DNA of 64,000 bases from Owenia fusiformis. Lineage: Eukaryota > Annelida > Polychaeta > Sabellida > Oweniidae. Positions 35,305 through 47,700 of this stretch are shown piece after piece; the stretch's first letter is position 1, and the number at the start of each line of letters is the position of its first letter. Location of the stretch: the NCBI GenBank assembly GCA_903813345.2, contig CAIIXF020000005.1, forward strand, positions 24,617,375 through 24,681,374, written 5' to 3'. The position numbers and the translations under genes were made by a program. The notes below the pieces were generated by a model that searched no databases, was not told the origin of the DNA, and was given only the letters and a program-made list of their open reading frames with translations.

Positions 35305-37528
35305 TATCGCACTTTGAAGAGCAAACTGGCCACCATGCAATTTACCCAGCATGGCCAAAACCTAATCAGACCTTGGCACTAGTCTGCTCTTGCATCTGTA
35401 AACATTTCAAGTTGACAAGGTTAGCAGTTTTCCTGCAATTTTGATGACAAGAATTTATTTGTAGTCTTGAACTTTGGGAAAATTTAGATAACATTGTTTG
35501 TGACCTAATTTGATGACCTTCGACCTTGAAAATTTCACTTTTTCAGACCTCAGTAGGTGTTTTGTAATTAAGCTGACCTAAATTTAAATCCAAAACATCA
35601 ATTCAGAAAATCAACTTTTTGACCTTTTCAAGGTCACTGAAGGTGAACGAAAGGTGAATTCTGAAATCTAAGGTCAGATTTGAACTTCTGAGAACTTGTA
35701 GATGTTTTAAAAAAAAAATTTGGTCAATTTGGAGCAAGTTGAAAGATTCAAAATGGCCACCATGTAATTCAGCCAGCATACCCAAAACCTAATCAGATCT
35801 TGGCAATAGTCTGCTCTTGCATCTGTAAAAATTTCAAGTTGAACGGATAAGTGGTTTTCCTGGAATTTTGATGACAAGATTTGTTGAAAAATTCAAAATG
35901 GCCACCACGTAGTTTACCCAGCATGCCCTAAACCTAATCAGATCTTGGCACTAGTCTGCTATTGCATGTGTAAAAATTTCAAGTTGAACAGGTTAGCGGT
36001 TTTCTTGGAATTTTGATGACAAGAATTGATTTGTAGTCTCAAACTTTGAGAAACTTGGATAACATCATTTGTGACCTAGTTTAATGACCTTGACCTTCGA
36101 CCTTGAAAATTTCACTTTTTCAGACCTCAGTAGGTGTTTTGTAATTCAGCTGACCTAAATTTAAATTCAAAATATCAATTTAGAAAATCAACTTTTTTGA
36201 ACTTTTCAAGGTCACTGAAGGTGAATGAAAGGTCAAATCTGTGACCTAGTTTAATGACCTTGACCTTTGACCTTGAAAATTTCACTTTTTCAGACCTCAG
36301 TAGGTGTTTTGTAATTAAGCTGACCTAAATTTAAATCCAAAATATCAATTTAGAAAATCAACTTTTTTGACCTTTTCAAGGTCACTGAAGGTGAACGAAA
36401 GGTGAAATCTGAAATCTAAGGTCAGATTTGAACTTCTGAGAACTTGTAGATGTTTTTAAAAAAAAAATTTGGTCAATTTGGAGCAAGTTGAAAAATTCAA
36501 AATGGCCGCCAAATTGAAAAATTCAAAATGGCCACCATGTAATTCAGCCAGCATACCCAAAACCTAATCAGATCTTGGCAATAGTCTGCTCTTGCATCTG
36601 TAAAAATTCAAGTTGAACGGATAAGTGGTTTTCCTGGAATTTTGATGACAAGATTTGTTGAAAAATTCAAAATGGCCACCACGTAGTTTACCCAGCATGC
36701 CCTTAACCTAATCAGATCTTGGTACTAGTCTGCTCTTGCATCTGTAAAAATTTCAAGTTGAACAGGTAAGCAGTTATCCTGGGGGTCATTAACAGAACTT
36801 TCGTAAAGTTACGAATTCGCAAGTCAATTGTTAATTTTACGAATTTGGTAAATGTGCATTAACAGAACTTTCGTAAAGTTACGAACGATTCGCAAAGTTA
36901 CGAAAAAATGACGTCACGTATGCTTTCATTCGTAACTTTAATAGCACCTCAGACCCTTTCATAACTTTGCGAATGGCACATTTCTCATCCAATTCTTATG
37001 TAAGGTATACAGGTTGGCAAAAAGAAATTGTTCTCTATATGCATGCTGAGTTTCAAGCTAAAATATCTACCTATTCTTACATGATAAGCAAATATGTTCC
37101 TGAGCTGGGAATCTTTGAAATCGCGGAGACAGGTTTGATCACAGCGCGCAATGATATCAAATGACATCATATTTTTATTTGTGCTAAATAATGATATAAG
37201 ATGACGTCACAATTTGAAATTCGTTTACGAACGATAAAACTTATGAATGACTTACGAAAGTGTTCTGTTAATGGCCGATTCATAACTTTATGAATTCGTA
37301 AATCATTCGTAACTTTTTAAATATTTACAAATTTCGTAAAGTTACGAATTACGAATTCGTAACTTTGCCAAAGTTCTGTTAATGACCCCCTGGAAATTTG
37401 ATGACAAGATTTGGTTTATGTGCCAAACCGCCCACACGCCCGCACGCCCGCCCGTAAGCCCGCCCGTAAGCCCGCCCAACAGCACAAGACGACGACAATA
37501 TAGCACTTTTTCAAAGTGCGATAAAAAT
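35305..37528 (+). mobile_element. Tandem-repeat element with TATCGCACTTTGAA ends, inserted in the outer MITE
   Basis: 5' TATCGCACTTTGAA (35305-35318) is the inverse of TTCAAAGTGCGATA (37510-37523). The 3' end forms a hairpin of GCACTTT and AAAGTGC and is followed by ATAAAAAT. Inside alternate two modules. One is AAAATGGCCACCATGTAATT with CTAATCAGATCTTGGCA and TCTGCTCTTGCATCTG. The other is TGACCTTGACCTT, CAGACCTCAGTAGGTGTTTT and CAGATTTGAACTTCTGAGAA. A CCCGCCCGTAAGCCCGCC tract (37430-37485) precedes the hairpin. A MITE at 36783-37388 interrupts it. Non-coding. Confidence 0.85.
36783..37388. mobile_element. 606-bp TIR MITE with CCTGG duplication, nested
   Basis: Ends GGGTCATTAACAGAACTTT and its inverse match over about 35 bp, through GTAAAGTTACGAATTCG. 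CCTGG flanks both sides (36778-36782, 37389-37393). The same host sequence without insert (TTTTCCTGGAATTTTGATGA) occurs near 35857 and 36640, proving the insertion point. A second inner inverted pair (CATTAACAGAACTTTCGTAA near 36856; the inverse near 37256) repeats the tip. Two short opposing frames in the middle are not genes. Confidence 0.94.
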
Positions 37529-37719
37529 TGGGCCCCTATTTTGAAAATTTAAGACCCATTTTTGAAAATTTGGCCTATGCCAAAAAGGCCCATTTTCGAG
37601 GCCCTACAAAATTTCTGGGCCCAATTATTTTTGGGGCCCTTAAAAATTTTCTTGGCCCGAAAAAGGGGGGAGGGTTCCAGGGTCCCATGCCCCCTCCCAA
37701 TGGATCTGTCATTGGGTAG

Positions 37720-39339
37720 ATTTTCAAAATCTGGGAGATCTCAAAATCATGCTTTTTGCAAGATATGCATTTGTGAGGAGTATCAGAATGCTTGAGTGGT
37801 GCATGCTTTTTATTGTAATATGAGTTTGTTATTTTAAGGATATTGGAGTTTTGCAAGATAAATTTGAATTGAACTCACAAGATTTCACTTGCACCTTTAA
37901 GGTAGATTACTGTTACAAACATTAATGGTAAAGGAAAGTGATTAAAACCAGCAAAAAATTCTCTTACATAGATTTTTATAATGATTCCTGATTGATGAAT
38001 AGGGGAGGGATTGGGCATTGTTTCTTCAGTCCTTATTTATACATTATAGTTTTGGATATCACTGGTTTGTTTTCCATCTAATTCTACTGTTGGATGTTTT
38101 TCTTTTTCTTGGTGTTGGTGTTTTAGAAAACTAATTGACCTTAGAATTGCTCAAAATCATGATTAGTCAAGTTATCGTTGTGTCAAACAGACAAACAAAC
38201 AATAGACAATATTGTGGTACAATATAAATAAAATATATTATGCCTAACAACCCTAGTCTGTGGGGGTTAGAAGTTGAGAAAACCAATATAAGCGATCTAC
38301 TTGGATACCACATTTCCTGGTTGGTTGTTATGCAGAATGTAATATAATCTTAAATAAGATTTTAATATCATAATAATGTTTTATTGATTGATTTCATGGG
38401 TTGATATTCTTAATTGGATGTAGTTTTTATATTTTCTGGTATGCTATCATGTGTTATGATAATTTACTTATCTCAACTGACACTGGCACTTGTGTAATAG
38501 GAAATCACAAATAAAATAGCAACATTACAAAAAACAAATCAAGGCTATGAGTCTGTGGTTTCATAAAATTAAAAAGCATAGCTGATATCATATTAATTAA
38601 TATGGTGTATCATGACGAACAAATCCTAAACTAATTAGTCTATAACAACACAGACAACTTCTGACTGTTACAGAATTTCAAAATACAGGTGTATACTTTT
38701 ATTTAATTTTCATGAATATCTAAACTTGTGTGGTGCAGGCTATTTTTCTTCCAATATCTTAAAAGTTGAATTAAAAAAACAAAGGATATCTTCACCAAAG
38801 TTTGTTTGAAATTCTTTATATCAATCATGAGATTTCTTGAAATTATACAGATGAAATCTTAGCCTTGAACAATAAAAGCTTGTAATTATAGAGCAATAAG
38901 CTCATGAATTCTGGAACAACCCACGTATGTTTTTTACGATACCACAGGGAAGTATTTTATGAATGAATCCCAAATAGCTCTTCAATCATGACAATACCTA
39001 ATAAAAACTTACATTTGAATAACAATACATGCTAAATCCCTTTTGACTTAATGGCTCTGATTTTTCACATGAATAGTACACTTGTTTGACTGCAACCCAG
39101 TTTTAGGTTATTACTCTCTTTGATTCATTGAGTATGAATATTTATGAGGAACATAAAATCATTACTTAATTAAAGGACTACTCACAGCAAATATAATTAT
39201 ATACTGTGAGGCACTTTAATTTCATCACATACTTATTGTTCTATATTTATTGCTTAATACCATATGATAAATTTGATATTTCGAAGAGAGTGGTGAATAC
39301 CCACATATATTGTATATCTATTGTTTCAGAAATATTTAC
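37720..39339. other. No recognised feature
   Basis: AT-rich, apparently unique DNA; no supported gene or RNA. Confidence 0.45.
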
Positions 39340-39905
39340 TGACTAGAAAAACACCAACTCCTTGGATTAGCAAATCCGACTGAACAAACCATATCTTATC
39401 AAATCACTCGTCATTTTGAAAATAACATGATAGAAATAACCAGGCAGTATACATGTAGTGGTATAGTAGTCTCTTTTTTAAAATGAATAGTACCACAGGT
39501 ACTGGGATCACATGGTCATGGTCTCAAAAGGATGGCTAAAATGACAGAAAAAAAAACGGATATAATTTTTTGTCGATTTTTTCTAACAAAATTATTTCAA
39601 ACAGCTTCTCTTTACAATGCAGGACACCTGAAATTATTTGTAAAGTTAGGAAATGGGCCAAAAGTGAATTTCACAAGACAAAAATTTTGAAAACATTTTG
39701 AAAACAGGCGAGCTTTTGAACCAGGAGTCATAGGGGAAAAACGTTTTCTGTATTGATATTGAATAGAAATAATTTAAAACAAGAATCCTATCGACAGGGA
39801 TTTAAAATGTGGCACTATTGTTGACGGACGGACACACGGACGGACAGACAGATGGACAAGTGAGTGATTGCAAAAGCTCACCATGTGCGCTATAAAACAA
39901 TGCTC
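39340..39905 (+). mobile_element. Decayed relative of the tandem-repeat families, with ACGG microsatellite
   Basis: The start TGACTAGAAAAACACCAACT and CAAATCC resembles the 5' start of the GGCGTTCCC family and of the repeat at 50217. The right part has GACGGACGGACACACGGACG and GACAGACAGATGGAC (39828-39858), then GCAAAAGCTCACCATGTGCG. The interior is diverged; boundaries are approximate. Confidence 0.55.
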
Positions 39906-41065
39906 ATGAGTAAAGGTCCATGGTCATGAGGCATATTTAATGTGAGGCACGAGCAAATTTTGAATTTACCTGCCATCTCAAAAATGTCCTCGCATGCGGA
40001 TGATACAATACTAAATTATCTTGTTTTTCAAAACCATTTCATCATTATTTTCAGAAGAATTTCACCAAAGTTTTCACTTTTTATCAAAGTTTAAAAACAT
40101 TCTCGTATTTTTCTCATTTTGATGGGGCTGATGCACACACTATAATTTTCCCCTGATATCATATAATAAGATATTCTCTACATAATCTACAGTTTGATTG
40201 GCAACAGTAATTTGATTTTCAGTCAAGGATGCCATCAACAAGTGAACAGGTGGTCATCTGAGGTTATTATATTGATGGTCTAATTTGATTTGGAGTGTTG
40301 AGGTGACATCTATTGGCATTTTTGCTCTATTCATTTTTCATGTTAGCAGTTGTACATTTCAATGTAATGTTCTCTTGCTGTGCTTCCTTAGTATCCTCTG
40401 TTTTGTCAATTTGACAAAAGTTCTTACATTACATGTAGAGTCCAACATTCACTTATGGGTTAAAACAGAAATAGGTACAACCAGACAGATTGTTCAAAGA
40501 AATGCTACTGTTGACATTTTTGATGAAAAGGATAAATACCTGACCTGATGAGTACACCTATTGAGTTGTTCAATCAGACAGTTTCAAAACAACTTTCTTA
40601 CCTGAAAAACAGAAAATTATATAACATTACATACACGACTAAACATTACTCAGAAAGGCTCATACTCAAAATTATTATAATGGCATTAGTGTATTATGAT
40701 TTTGGAAAGAAGATGACGCAGAAGATCAGATTCGTGAAATGTACGTGGTTCCATACATCAATGCAGGCATCAATGTTGTTAAAACTAAAAGGAAAATTGT
40801 GTACATATAGCTGTGTAAAGTTTAAATGCTATCCAATGAAGGTTAAAACTAAGACAACATCAAAACAGAACCTATGTAAACAACCCAACAATGGAAATAA
40901 TGGACCCTGTTAGAACAAAAAAACTCTTTGAACAAAAAGGATTTCCTAAATATCTTAAATAGCATGTAATTAAAGTCTCTGTGAAGTACTTAAGTTAGTT
41001 ATTATTACATTGTTTAGGAATTGACCACCTACATAAAGTTACAGCACATGCTGCTGGTTTACATC
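39906..41065. other. No convincing gene; two short chance-like frames
   Basis: Frames of 87 and 121 codons lie end to end on the plus strand (40285-40548, 40548-40913) with an overlapping TGATG. Neither shows a known motif, and composition is that of the AT-rich surroundings. Treated as chance. Confidence 0.4.
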
Positions 41066-41275
41066 CTTTAAAGGCACGGCAACATCCTTAAAGGCACGGC
41101 AACATGATCACCAATACAAAGAGGGATCTCTAAAAGTACAACACCTCTAACAAGACCCAAGACCAACTGACTTATTGCTAAATGAACTTCTATAAGTAGA
41201 ACACTTCTCAAGTGGAACACCTTTTAGAGATACCAAATGAGTTCCACTTGGACAGGTTTTACTGTACTGTTTTAT
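41066..41275. repeat. AAAGGCACGGCAACAT duplication and a pogo-like end
   Basis: TTAAAGGCACGGCAACAT occurs twice with 22-bp spacing at about 41068-41105. At 41254-41275, GACAGGTTTTACTGTA is the inverse of TACAGTAAAACCTGTC, a pogo/Tigger-like terminus preceded by CAAGTGGAACACC and GAGTTCCACTTGG inverted words. Its left partner is not clear. Confidence 0.5.
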
Positions 41276-42356
41276 GAAAAGCTTGATATTGTTTGTTGGA
41301 GTTGTATTTCTTGCAAGGAGGACACTGTGCAATTGACTTTTAATATTTAACATGATGCAGAGAAAGAGTATCATCAGCCCACAAATCAATGGCCAGAACA
41401 ATGGGATTGTATCATTGAAATACAAGACAAATTATTATATCAATAGAATATAATGCAAATAGCCAAAGGTAAGATAACATGCATTCATTTATTAATGAAA
41501 TCTGTCCACAAGAAATAACTGGAATAAGATCACACTGCTGTGATAGTTACCAGTGTATACCAAAGAAGAGATGTCTCAGATTGAAAATATAGGCCGTTAT
41601 GAAGTCAATGAGAAATCTTGTCACAAACTCCCATGGTGTTTTATGTATTTTAAAGATATGTGTTACATTGCACATATGTTTATCTTGATACAAATATTCC
41701 TTACATTCCGTACATGACTTACATGATCTTAAATTAGGATAAACTAATATGTATACATTATACAACACTTATCATTTTTATTAGTTAGAAATTGATTATA
41801 AAATTGCTGATGATTTAAAATTGTGTATCAGGTGTGAATATGTGTTATTTTTGCATATGAAAATTAGATGTGGATATGACCACATGTTGGCTACATTTTC
41901 TTTCTTTTGTATTATCGTTTCACCTTTCCTATTAAAAAATTATTAAATTTGATGATTGAAAAATGTAAAAATTAAAAATATTTGTTTTGGAAAACCAATT
42001 ATTTTGTGAAATACATGTATGCTCATTATGCGTATTGAATAAACCCTCAATAATCACTTTGCAATCGCTGAACCATGAAGTACCTGTTTTCGTGGTAGCA
42101 TGCAGTACCACACAGCACCATTTTTGGATTTTTCACATATTTCACATCAGGAGTGTAACCAAGTGTAAAAAAGACCTGCTGCCCAGATACATGAATGCAT
42201 TGGAAAATGAATTGCATCAATATATCATGCCTTTTGGTACAATTGTAATTGTGAGAATTGGTTGTTGCATTATTCATTTATTTGGACTTTAGTCATTGAA
42301 GGGAACAAAATTAAGATCAAAAGAGTAAATCTAGGACAATGTGGACAACAGAAACT
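41276..42356. other. No recognised feature
   Basis: AT-rich DNA; short frames on both strands lack motifs. Confidence 0.4.
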
Positions 42357-43672
42357 AACCAGAACAACGGCAACGCCAAAGCGTAGCGAATCCCATCGAA
42401 CATTTTTCAAAAGGGGCACCTTCTACCAAAAGTGTCATTAGACAGTGTGCCATGCTTATAATATTCACATACTAAATATGAACAAAATCGCTCTACTACT
42501 TTTCGAGTTATAGTAAAATACGTTAAAATGGTGGCCATTTTGAAAAATGGCCGCCTTCTACTAAAAGTCTCATTAGACAGTGTGCCATGCTTATAGTATT
42601 CACATACCAAATATGAACAAAATCGCTCCACTACTTTTCGAGTTATAGTAAAATACGTTAAAATGGCGGCCATTTTGAAAAATGGCCGCCTTCTACCAAA
42701 AGTGTCATTAGACAGTATGCCATGCTTATACGTATTCACGTACCAAATATGAACAAAATCGCTCCACTACTTTTCGAGTTATAGTAAAATAAGTTAAAAT
42801 GGCAGCCATTTTTCAAAATGTTCACCATTTTTCAAAATGGCCGCCTTCTACCAAAAGTGTCATTAGACAGTGTGCCATGCTTACAGTATTCACATACCAA
42901 ATATGAACAAAATCGCTCCACTACTTTTCGAGTTATAGTAAAATATGTTAAAATGGCGGCCATTTTGAAAAATGACAGCCCTCTACCAAAAGTGTCATTA
43001 GACAGTGTGCCATGCTTATACGTATTCACATACCAAATATGAACAAAATCGCTCCACTACTTTTCGAGTTTTAGTAAAATAAGTTAAAATGGCGGCCATT
43101 TTTCAAAATGTCCGCCATTTTTCAAAATGGCCGCCTTCTACCAAAAGTGTCATTAGACAGTGTGCCATGCTTATAGTATTCACATACCAAATATGAACAA
43201 AATCGCTCCACTACTTTTCGAGTTACAGCAAAAATCGTAAAATAACGAGAAAAGGCCGCCATTTTTCAAGATGGCTGCCATGTGCTTTTTTAATATCTAC
43301 ATTTCTAGCTTTATTAATGTCCTATATAATTTTTTTTACATTTGAAACATACTGCTATTACAGTTTTACATATTGCTCCTAAATTACTGTAAAATCGGCA
43401 CTAAAATGGCCGCCATTTTTAAATGAGCGGCCATTTTGAAAATCCGCTTTCGAGCAGAACTTCTACCCCCATAGGGTATATGTATACAAAATATCACTAA
43501 AATCGGGCCAATGGTATTTGAGTTATTGCCCGGACGGACGGACGGACGGACGGACGTACGGACGGACGTACGTACGGATGGACGGACGTACGTACGGACG
43601 GACGTACGTACGGACGGACGGACGGACGGAGGCGTTCCCTATATCCCTCCGAACTTCGTTCGATGGGATAAT
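42357..43672 (+). mobile_element. GGCGTTCCC family, copy 4 (largest, best preserved)
   Basis: 5' AACCAGAACAACGGCAACGC and GCGTAGCGAATCCCATCGAA. Six tandem units of 135-156 bp contain GTGTCATTAGACAGTGTGCC and GAACAAAATCGCTCCACTAC, alternately with one or two ATGGCGGCCATTTT blocks. The 3' module follows, then the ACGG/ACGT microsatellite (43531-43630), GGCGTTCCCTATATCCCTCC, hairpin CGAAC-TTC-GTTCG and the end ATGGGATAAT. Units are very similar, so array growth is recent. Frames of 65-110 codons crossing it are repeat artefacts. Confidence 0.95.
43531..43631 (+). repeat. (ACGG)n/(ACGTACGG)n microsatellite
   Basis: About 100 bp of GGAC units interrupted by GTAC, near the 3' end of copy 4. The same position holds shorter or degraded tracts in copies 1-3, so the microsatellite belongs to the element. 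Confidence 0.95.
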
Positions 43673-44190
43673 TACTTGAAACATGGTCATTTTTCATTTT
43701 TGGTGACTGACCATTAATCCTGGATTAATTCTGGGCACCTGATAAATGCTTCATATTGGTCTGGTTCAAAATACAAAACAAAAAATACAGAGGCTACACT
43801 TAAATATACTCCAAATTGTACATGTATATTAATTATAAATAAGAATCCTCCAAGTAAGGAGGGACAAGAATCTGAGATACAAAAATGTGACTTAAATTTC
43901 TTTTAAGCAGGTTAGGTCACATTAGCAACACTGATCATAAGATCAATAAAAAGGTAAGAAAACATAAAGATGGTTTAAGAATATAGGATAAGTCCCTGTT
44001 TTACAATATTTTTCTTTACCTATGTCTAAAGATACTCCTTGAGGGCAACTTTTAGAAAAAGTGAAAATGCCTTTGATTATGACATGTATCTATTTATTTT
44101 ATGAGAAACTGGACATCTCTGCATCTTCAACCTTCAACTTCTTTTATATTCAAAGAGCATTGAATGAGGTTCAATTGTGCAAAATATGAC
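43673..44190. other. No recognised feature
   Basis: AT-rich DNA; no supported gene or repeat. Confidence 0.4.
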
Positions 44191-44194
44191 TTAA

Positions 44195-44641
44195 GGATGC
44201 AGTACCGGGTCGGTTTTCACGTCTGTTTGCGCAGGTTTGACTTCCGGTTTGAGAAAGCTAGCTCCCAAGAACCTCATTTTCGCATTTAGTCTTATTCAAA
44301 AATTATAGTTTATTTCGATAATGGTGTTTCCAGAAAAGAATTAAATTGCAAACATTTTATCAAGCATATTTTATCCCTTTCACTTTTATGGGAAAACTTG
44401 TTCTTGAGTCGCAATTAGTGGATACGAAAACCAGGGTTCGAAAGGTGCCAGCTCTATTGAAAACTCAAAAAAGTAAAAAGATTTTGGGTAGGTAAAATAA
44501 TTTTTTATTTTGTAATTACCAGACGGTCAATCCTCTTCATATTGCACTTGGATGATGATAACATCATAGTGATACATTGTAACAAATATGAGCAAAATCT
44601 AATGTCTGGAACTTTTTCTACGCTGACCTGGTACTGCATCC
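44195..44641. mobile_element. 447-bp MITE with TTAA target duplication
   Basis: GGATGCAGTACCGGGTC and the inverse of GGATGCAGTACCAGGTC are the ends, with TTAA immediately outside both (44191-44194, 44642-44645). TTAA duplication points to the piggyBac or Kolobok superfamilies. No transposase frame; the interior is more CpG-rich than its surroundings. Confidence 0.9.
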
Positions 44642-44645
44642 TTAA

Positions 44646-44706
44646 AACCCATACTCGATGACTGAGTTAATAAGATTTGTTTGGGTTGCCTTTTTTGGCT
44701 CACCCT
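44646..44706. mobile_element. Solo CAGGGTG (mariner-like) end
   Basis: GCCTTTTTTGGCTCACCCTG followed by TATA is the inverse of a CAGGGTGAGCC terminus like those at 8004 and 11052. A left partner was not found, so the element is truncated, perhaps by the TTAA MITE next to it. Confidence 0.5.
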
Positions 44707-47700
44707 GTATATTGTAAAATATTAAAGGGTTGTTAGAGGACAAACAGGCATGTCTATTGCAGATACATTGCTTCCAACATTTACTGTCTCTATACTTTGG
44801 TGCCACTTTAACACCAACACTTACATTGGTACATATGCTTCATGGACTGTCATACACTATGCTTCTTTATGAGATTTCCTTTTGTAAAAATCATGGGCTC
44901 ATGTAAAAATGTGGTATTTTGTGTTAAAAGTGTTCTGATAATTGTTTATAATTTGTATTTCTATGCTGAATCTATCAGATTTAGAAAGATTTCTCAAGAT
45001 CCAGGAGATACTCTATGGGATGTGATGAGAATCTTTCATTTTCTAATTGTGCTTTAATACAGTTAATTCCTTTTGGCCAAGAATTTGCACATATTTATAT
45101 TTTTCTATTCGTTTTTCTCACATTGTTATTACATTTTAAAATATTGGTTTTCTATTCTCACAATGTTATCATATTTTTGTGATTTGATATTTTCTACTCA
45201 ATCAATTGTGCACACCTGTCTCATGATTTGCTATCATAAATCATTATCAGGTGTCAAATGTCTGCTGGTGATTAATAAATACATGTCGTAATTACTAATT
45301 TCAGATTGTGATTTTGATTCCTGAAAGATGGGAGAGACAATGTTAGACATTGTGTGTCAGATCAAACTTTGGGATATTCACATCAGAATACCCTGACAAC
45401 GGTAAAGTCAGATACCATTGTCACAAATGGCGGACTCTTGCCTTTTAATACTTTTATGCTTAATCTAAATCATAAGTAGCCCTTGACTTACCACTGGGTT
45501 ACACTTATCTAACCCAGACTACAGCTGCAAATAGTAAACAGCTGTCAAAATAGTGAAATATCAAAGATGCATGCACTAATTAGGCAGTGTATTATGTACT
45601 ATTTACACTATCACTTTTGTAAATGTTCTATTAGAACAGCTGAATACGGATTGAATACAAAATAGCTCAAAGAGATAAAATGAACTGGGCAAGAAACAAC
45701 AAGACAATCAGGTTTTGGAATGCAAAAAAGTAAAAAATAGAAAAACTAGCCAGGAAAAAAGATAACAAATATGAAGTGCATACTCTAAATTGCTAAGACA
45801 TACAAGAACATTGGGCATTTAAGGAATATCTTCAAGGGTATGGAGTGAAATTAAGCGTGAGAATATAGATATTCTGGCAGAGAAGAGCATATCAATCTAC
45901 AATAGATAAAGATCATATTTCACAGTTGATCAAACCAAAACCACCATCAGAGAGATATACACTGACAATCCAAATAAATCAGGATATAAAACCTATCAAT
46001 CAATTTAAAACATCTATTCTTATTCTATCTTATGTGTTTTTAAAGACATCATGACCTTATATTGACAAATACAAGATAATTCACATCTATAAGGAATTTA
46101 CATTTTGTAATACCCTTAAGATAAACAGTACATGTATATTGGTATAGAATCAGAACTTATCTAAACATCTGAGGCAATATGTTAACACAATGGCCAAAGG
46201 AAAGAAAAGAAAAGAAACAAACAAACCCCAATAGCCAAACCAATTCCTAATTCTAAGCACAAAATGGTGTGAAATAACTATTCTTCCATTTCAACATAAC
46301 CAAAATACTTGGTACGATTAAGAACATTTCATTTCAGTCATACTGAAAACATATTACAATATATTTTGAAGATAAAATTTTAAAAATAAACCAATCAGTA
46401 CAATTATAAGGTAAGAAAACCTTTCCACTTTAACAATCAACAAAATACAAGAATTATGTTATATTCAACCCAATCTTTGACGAATATATGCTCCTTCAAT
46501 AAAACCAAATTGATATAATTAATAATGTTTGTTCAAGATCACTGAACTCATATCAAGATCATGTGTCTATAAGGTTTAATTAAAACCATAAGATACTTTG
46601 CTTTCTGGCTATTAAGAAATTGTTCGATTGGTCCGAACATGTTTTTTCATCATAATGTTAAACAAATATTCCAATTGAGAGTTTAAAATAGCTGTTAAAT
46701 ATTCCTATGTGCTCTAAAAGGCCATTGACACCTCAGGGCATTTGACCTTACTGCAATCAATGTTAAATCACAAGATTTCCTAGTGTCAATGTGACCTAAG
46801 GCTATTACTATCAACACATATCAGAAATCAAAACACTAACACAGAAGATTCTCATAACAAGAAGACAATATGTCCTACGGGTATGCAAACATAAGTATTA
46901 ATTGCAAAAAGGGGAATGAGCGAAGAGTATCTAAAGACACAGAGAAAAGGAACCATATAAATGCCTATTCACACATAGCAAGGTTTCCTTGCAAAGACAT
47001 CATTCCTTTTAGGAATACTGTACAAAATCTTTAAAATGTGTGAAAATAAGTGAAAATATTTTAAAGCACATGCTTAAATGGATTCTAGATGATTTAATGC
47101 AATCATATCTTGTATCCTCATTCTGATACCCATAGCATCTTTCTGTTTCACCTGAGGGCTGAGAAGATTTGAGATGTCATGATTTATCATGATGTGTATC
47201 CTAGCCTTTGAAATTGGGCTACCACCCTCATGGAAACTCTTGGTACAAGACATCCATGGTTTAAATCATCCACAATTCACTGAGTTAAATCCTTTAACCA
47301 TTGATGAAAAGAAATCCCAAGTTATCAAAAAGAAAAATGCAAATATTGGGAGCAAGTCAGCTTAAAAGTATTTGTTTCTAATTTGAGGCCTAAATTGCTT
47401 AACACAAGTAAAACAGAAGAGAGATGCAATATCAAGCGATATTTTCATTTTATTGCATCCATCTTTTAACCACTGCTAAATGCTTTTAACATTTGACACA
47501 GTTAATTCTATTGGTAGTCATTTGGGTTATTGATTGGATACACACAGGAAAAAAGGAGTCAGATGCTTACAACGCAACCAAATAGTTAATCACTTAAGTT
47601 CAGATGGTGAAGTTGAATCATGTGCTAATCTGTGATAAATACAAGACAAATGTCATGATGAGCTCTTATATGTCAGATGTATCAAAAATCAAAACATAAA

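Larger units (their letters stand above)
35196..37714. mobile_element. Outer GGATCC-type MITE, split by later insertions; 5-bp GGTAG duplication
   Basis: The left end CAGTGGCGGATCCA and the right end, inverse of CAATGACAGATCCA, match at about 11 of 14 positions. GGTAG lies just outside each (35191-35195, 37715-37719). Inside are GGGCCC-rich arms (AAGGGGGCCCAAATTTT on the left; TTTGGGGCCCTTAAAAATTT on the right). Without the inserted element (35305-37528) the original would be about 300 bp. The superfamily is not clear. Confidence 0.78.

Noticed and set aside
40285-40913. Two adjoining frames of 87 and 121 codons with TGATG overlap
   Set aside because: AT-rich, no motifs, and coupled translation is not expected in a eukaryote; consistent with chance.
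42407-43697. Several frames of 65-110 codons on both strands
   Set aside because: They follow tandem units and the ACGG microsatellite of the GGCGTTCCC element; the repeated peptide is a shadow of the DNA repeat.
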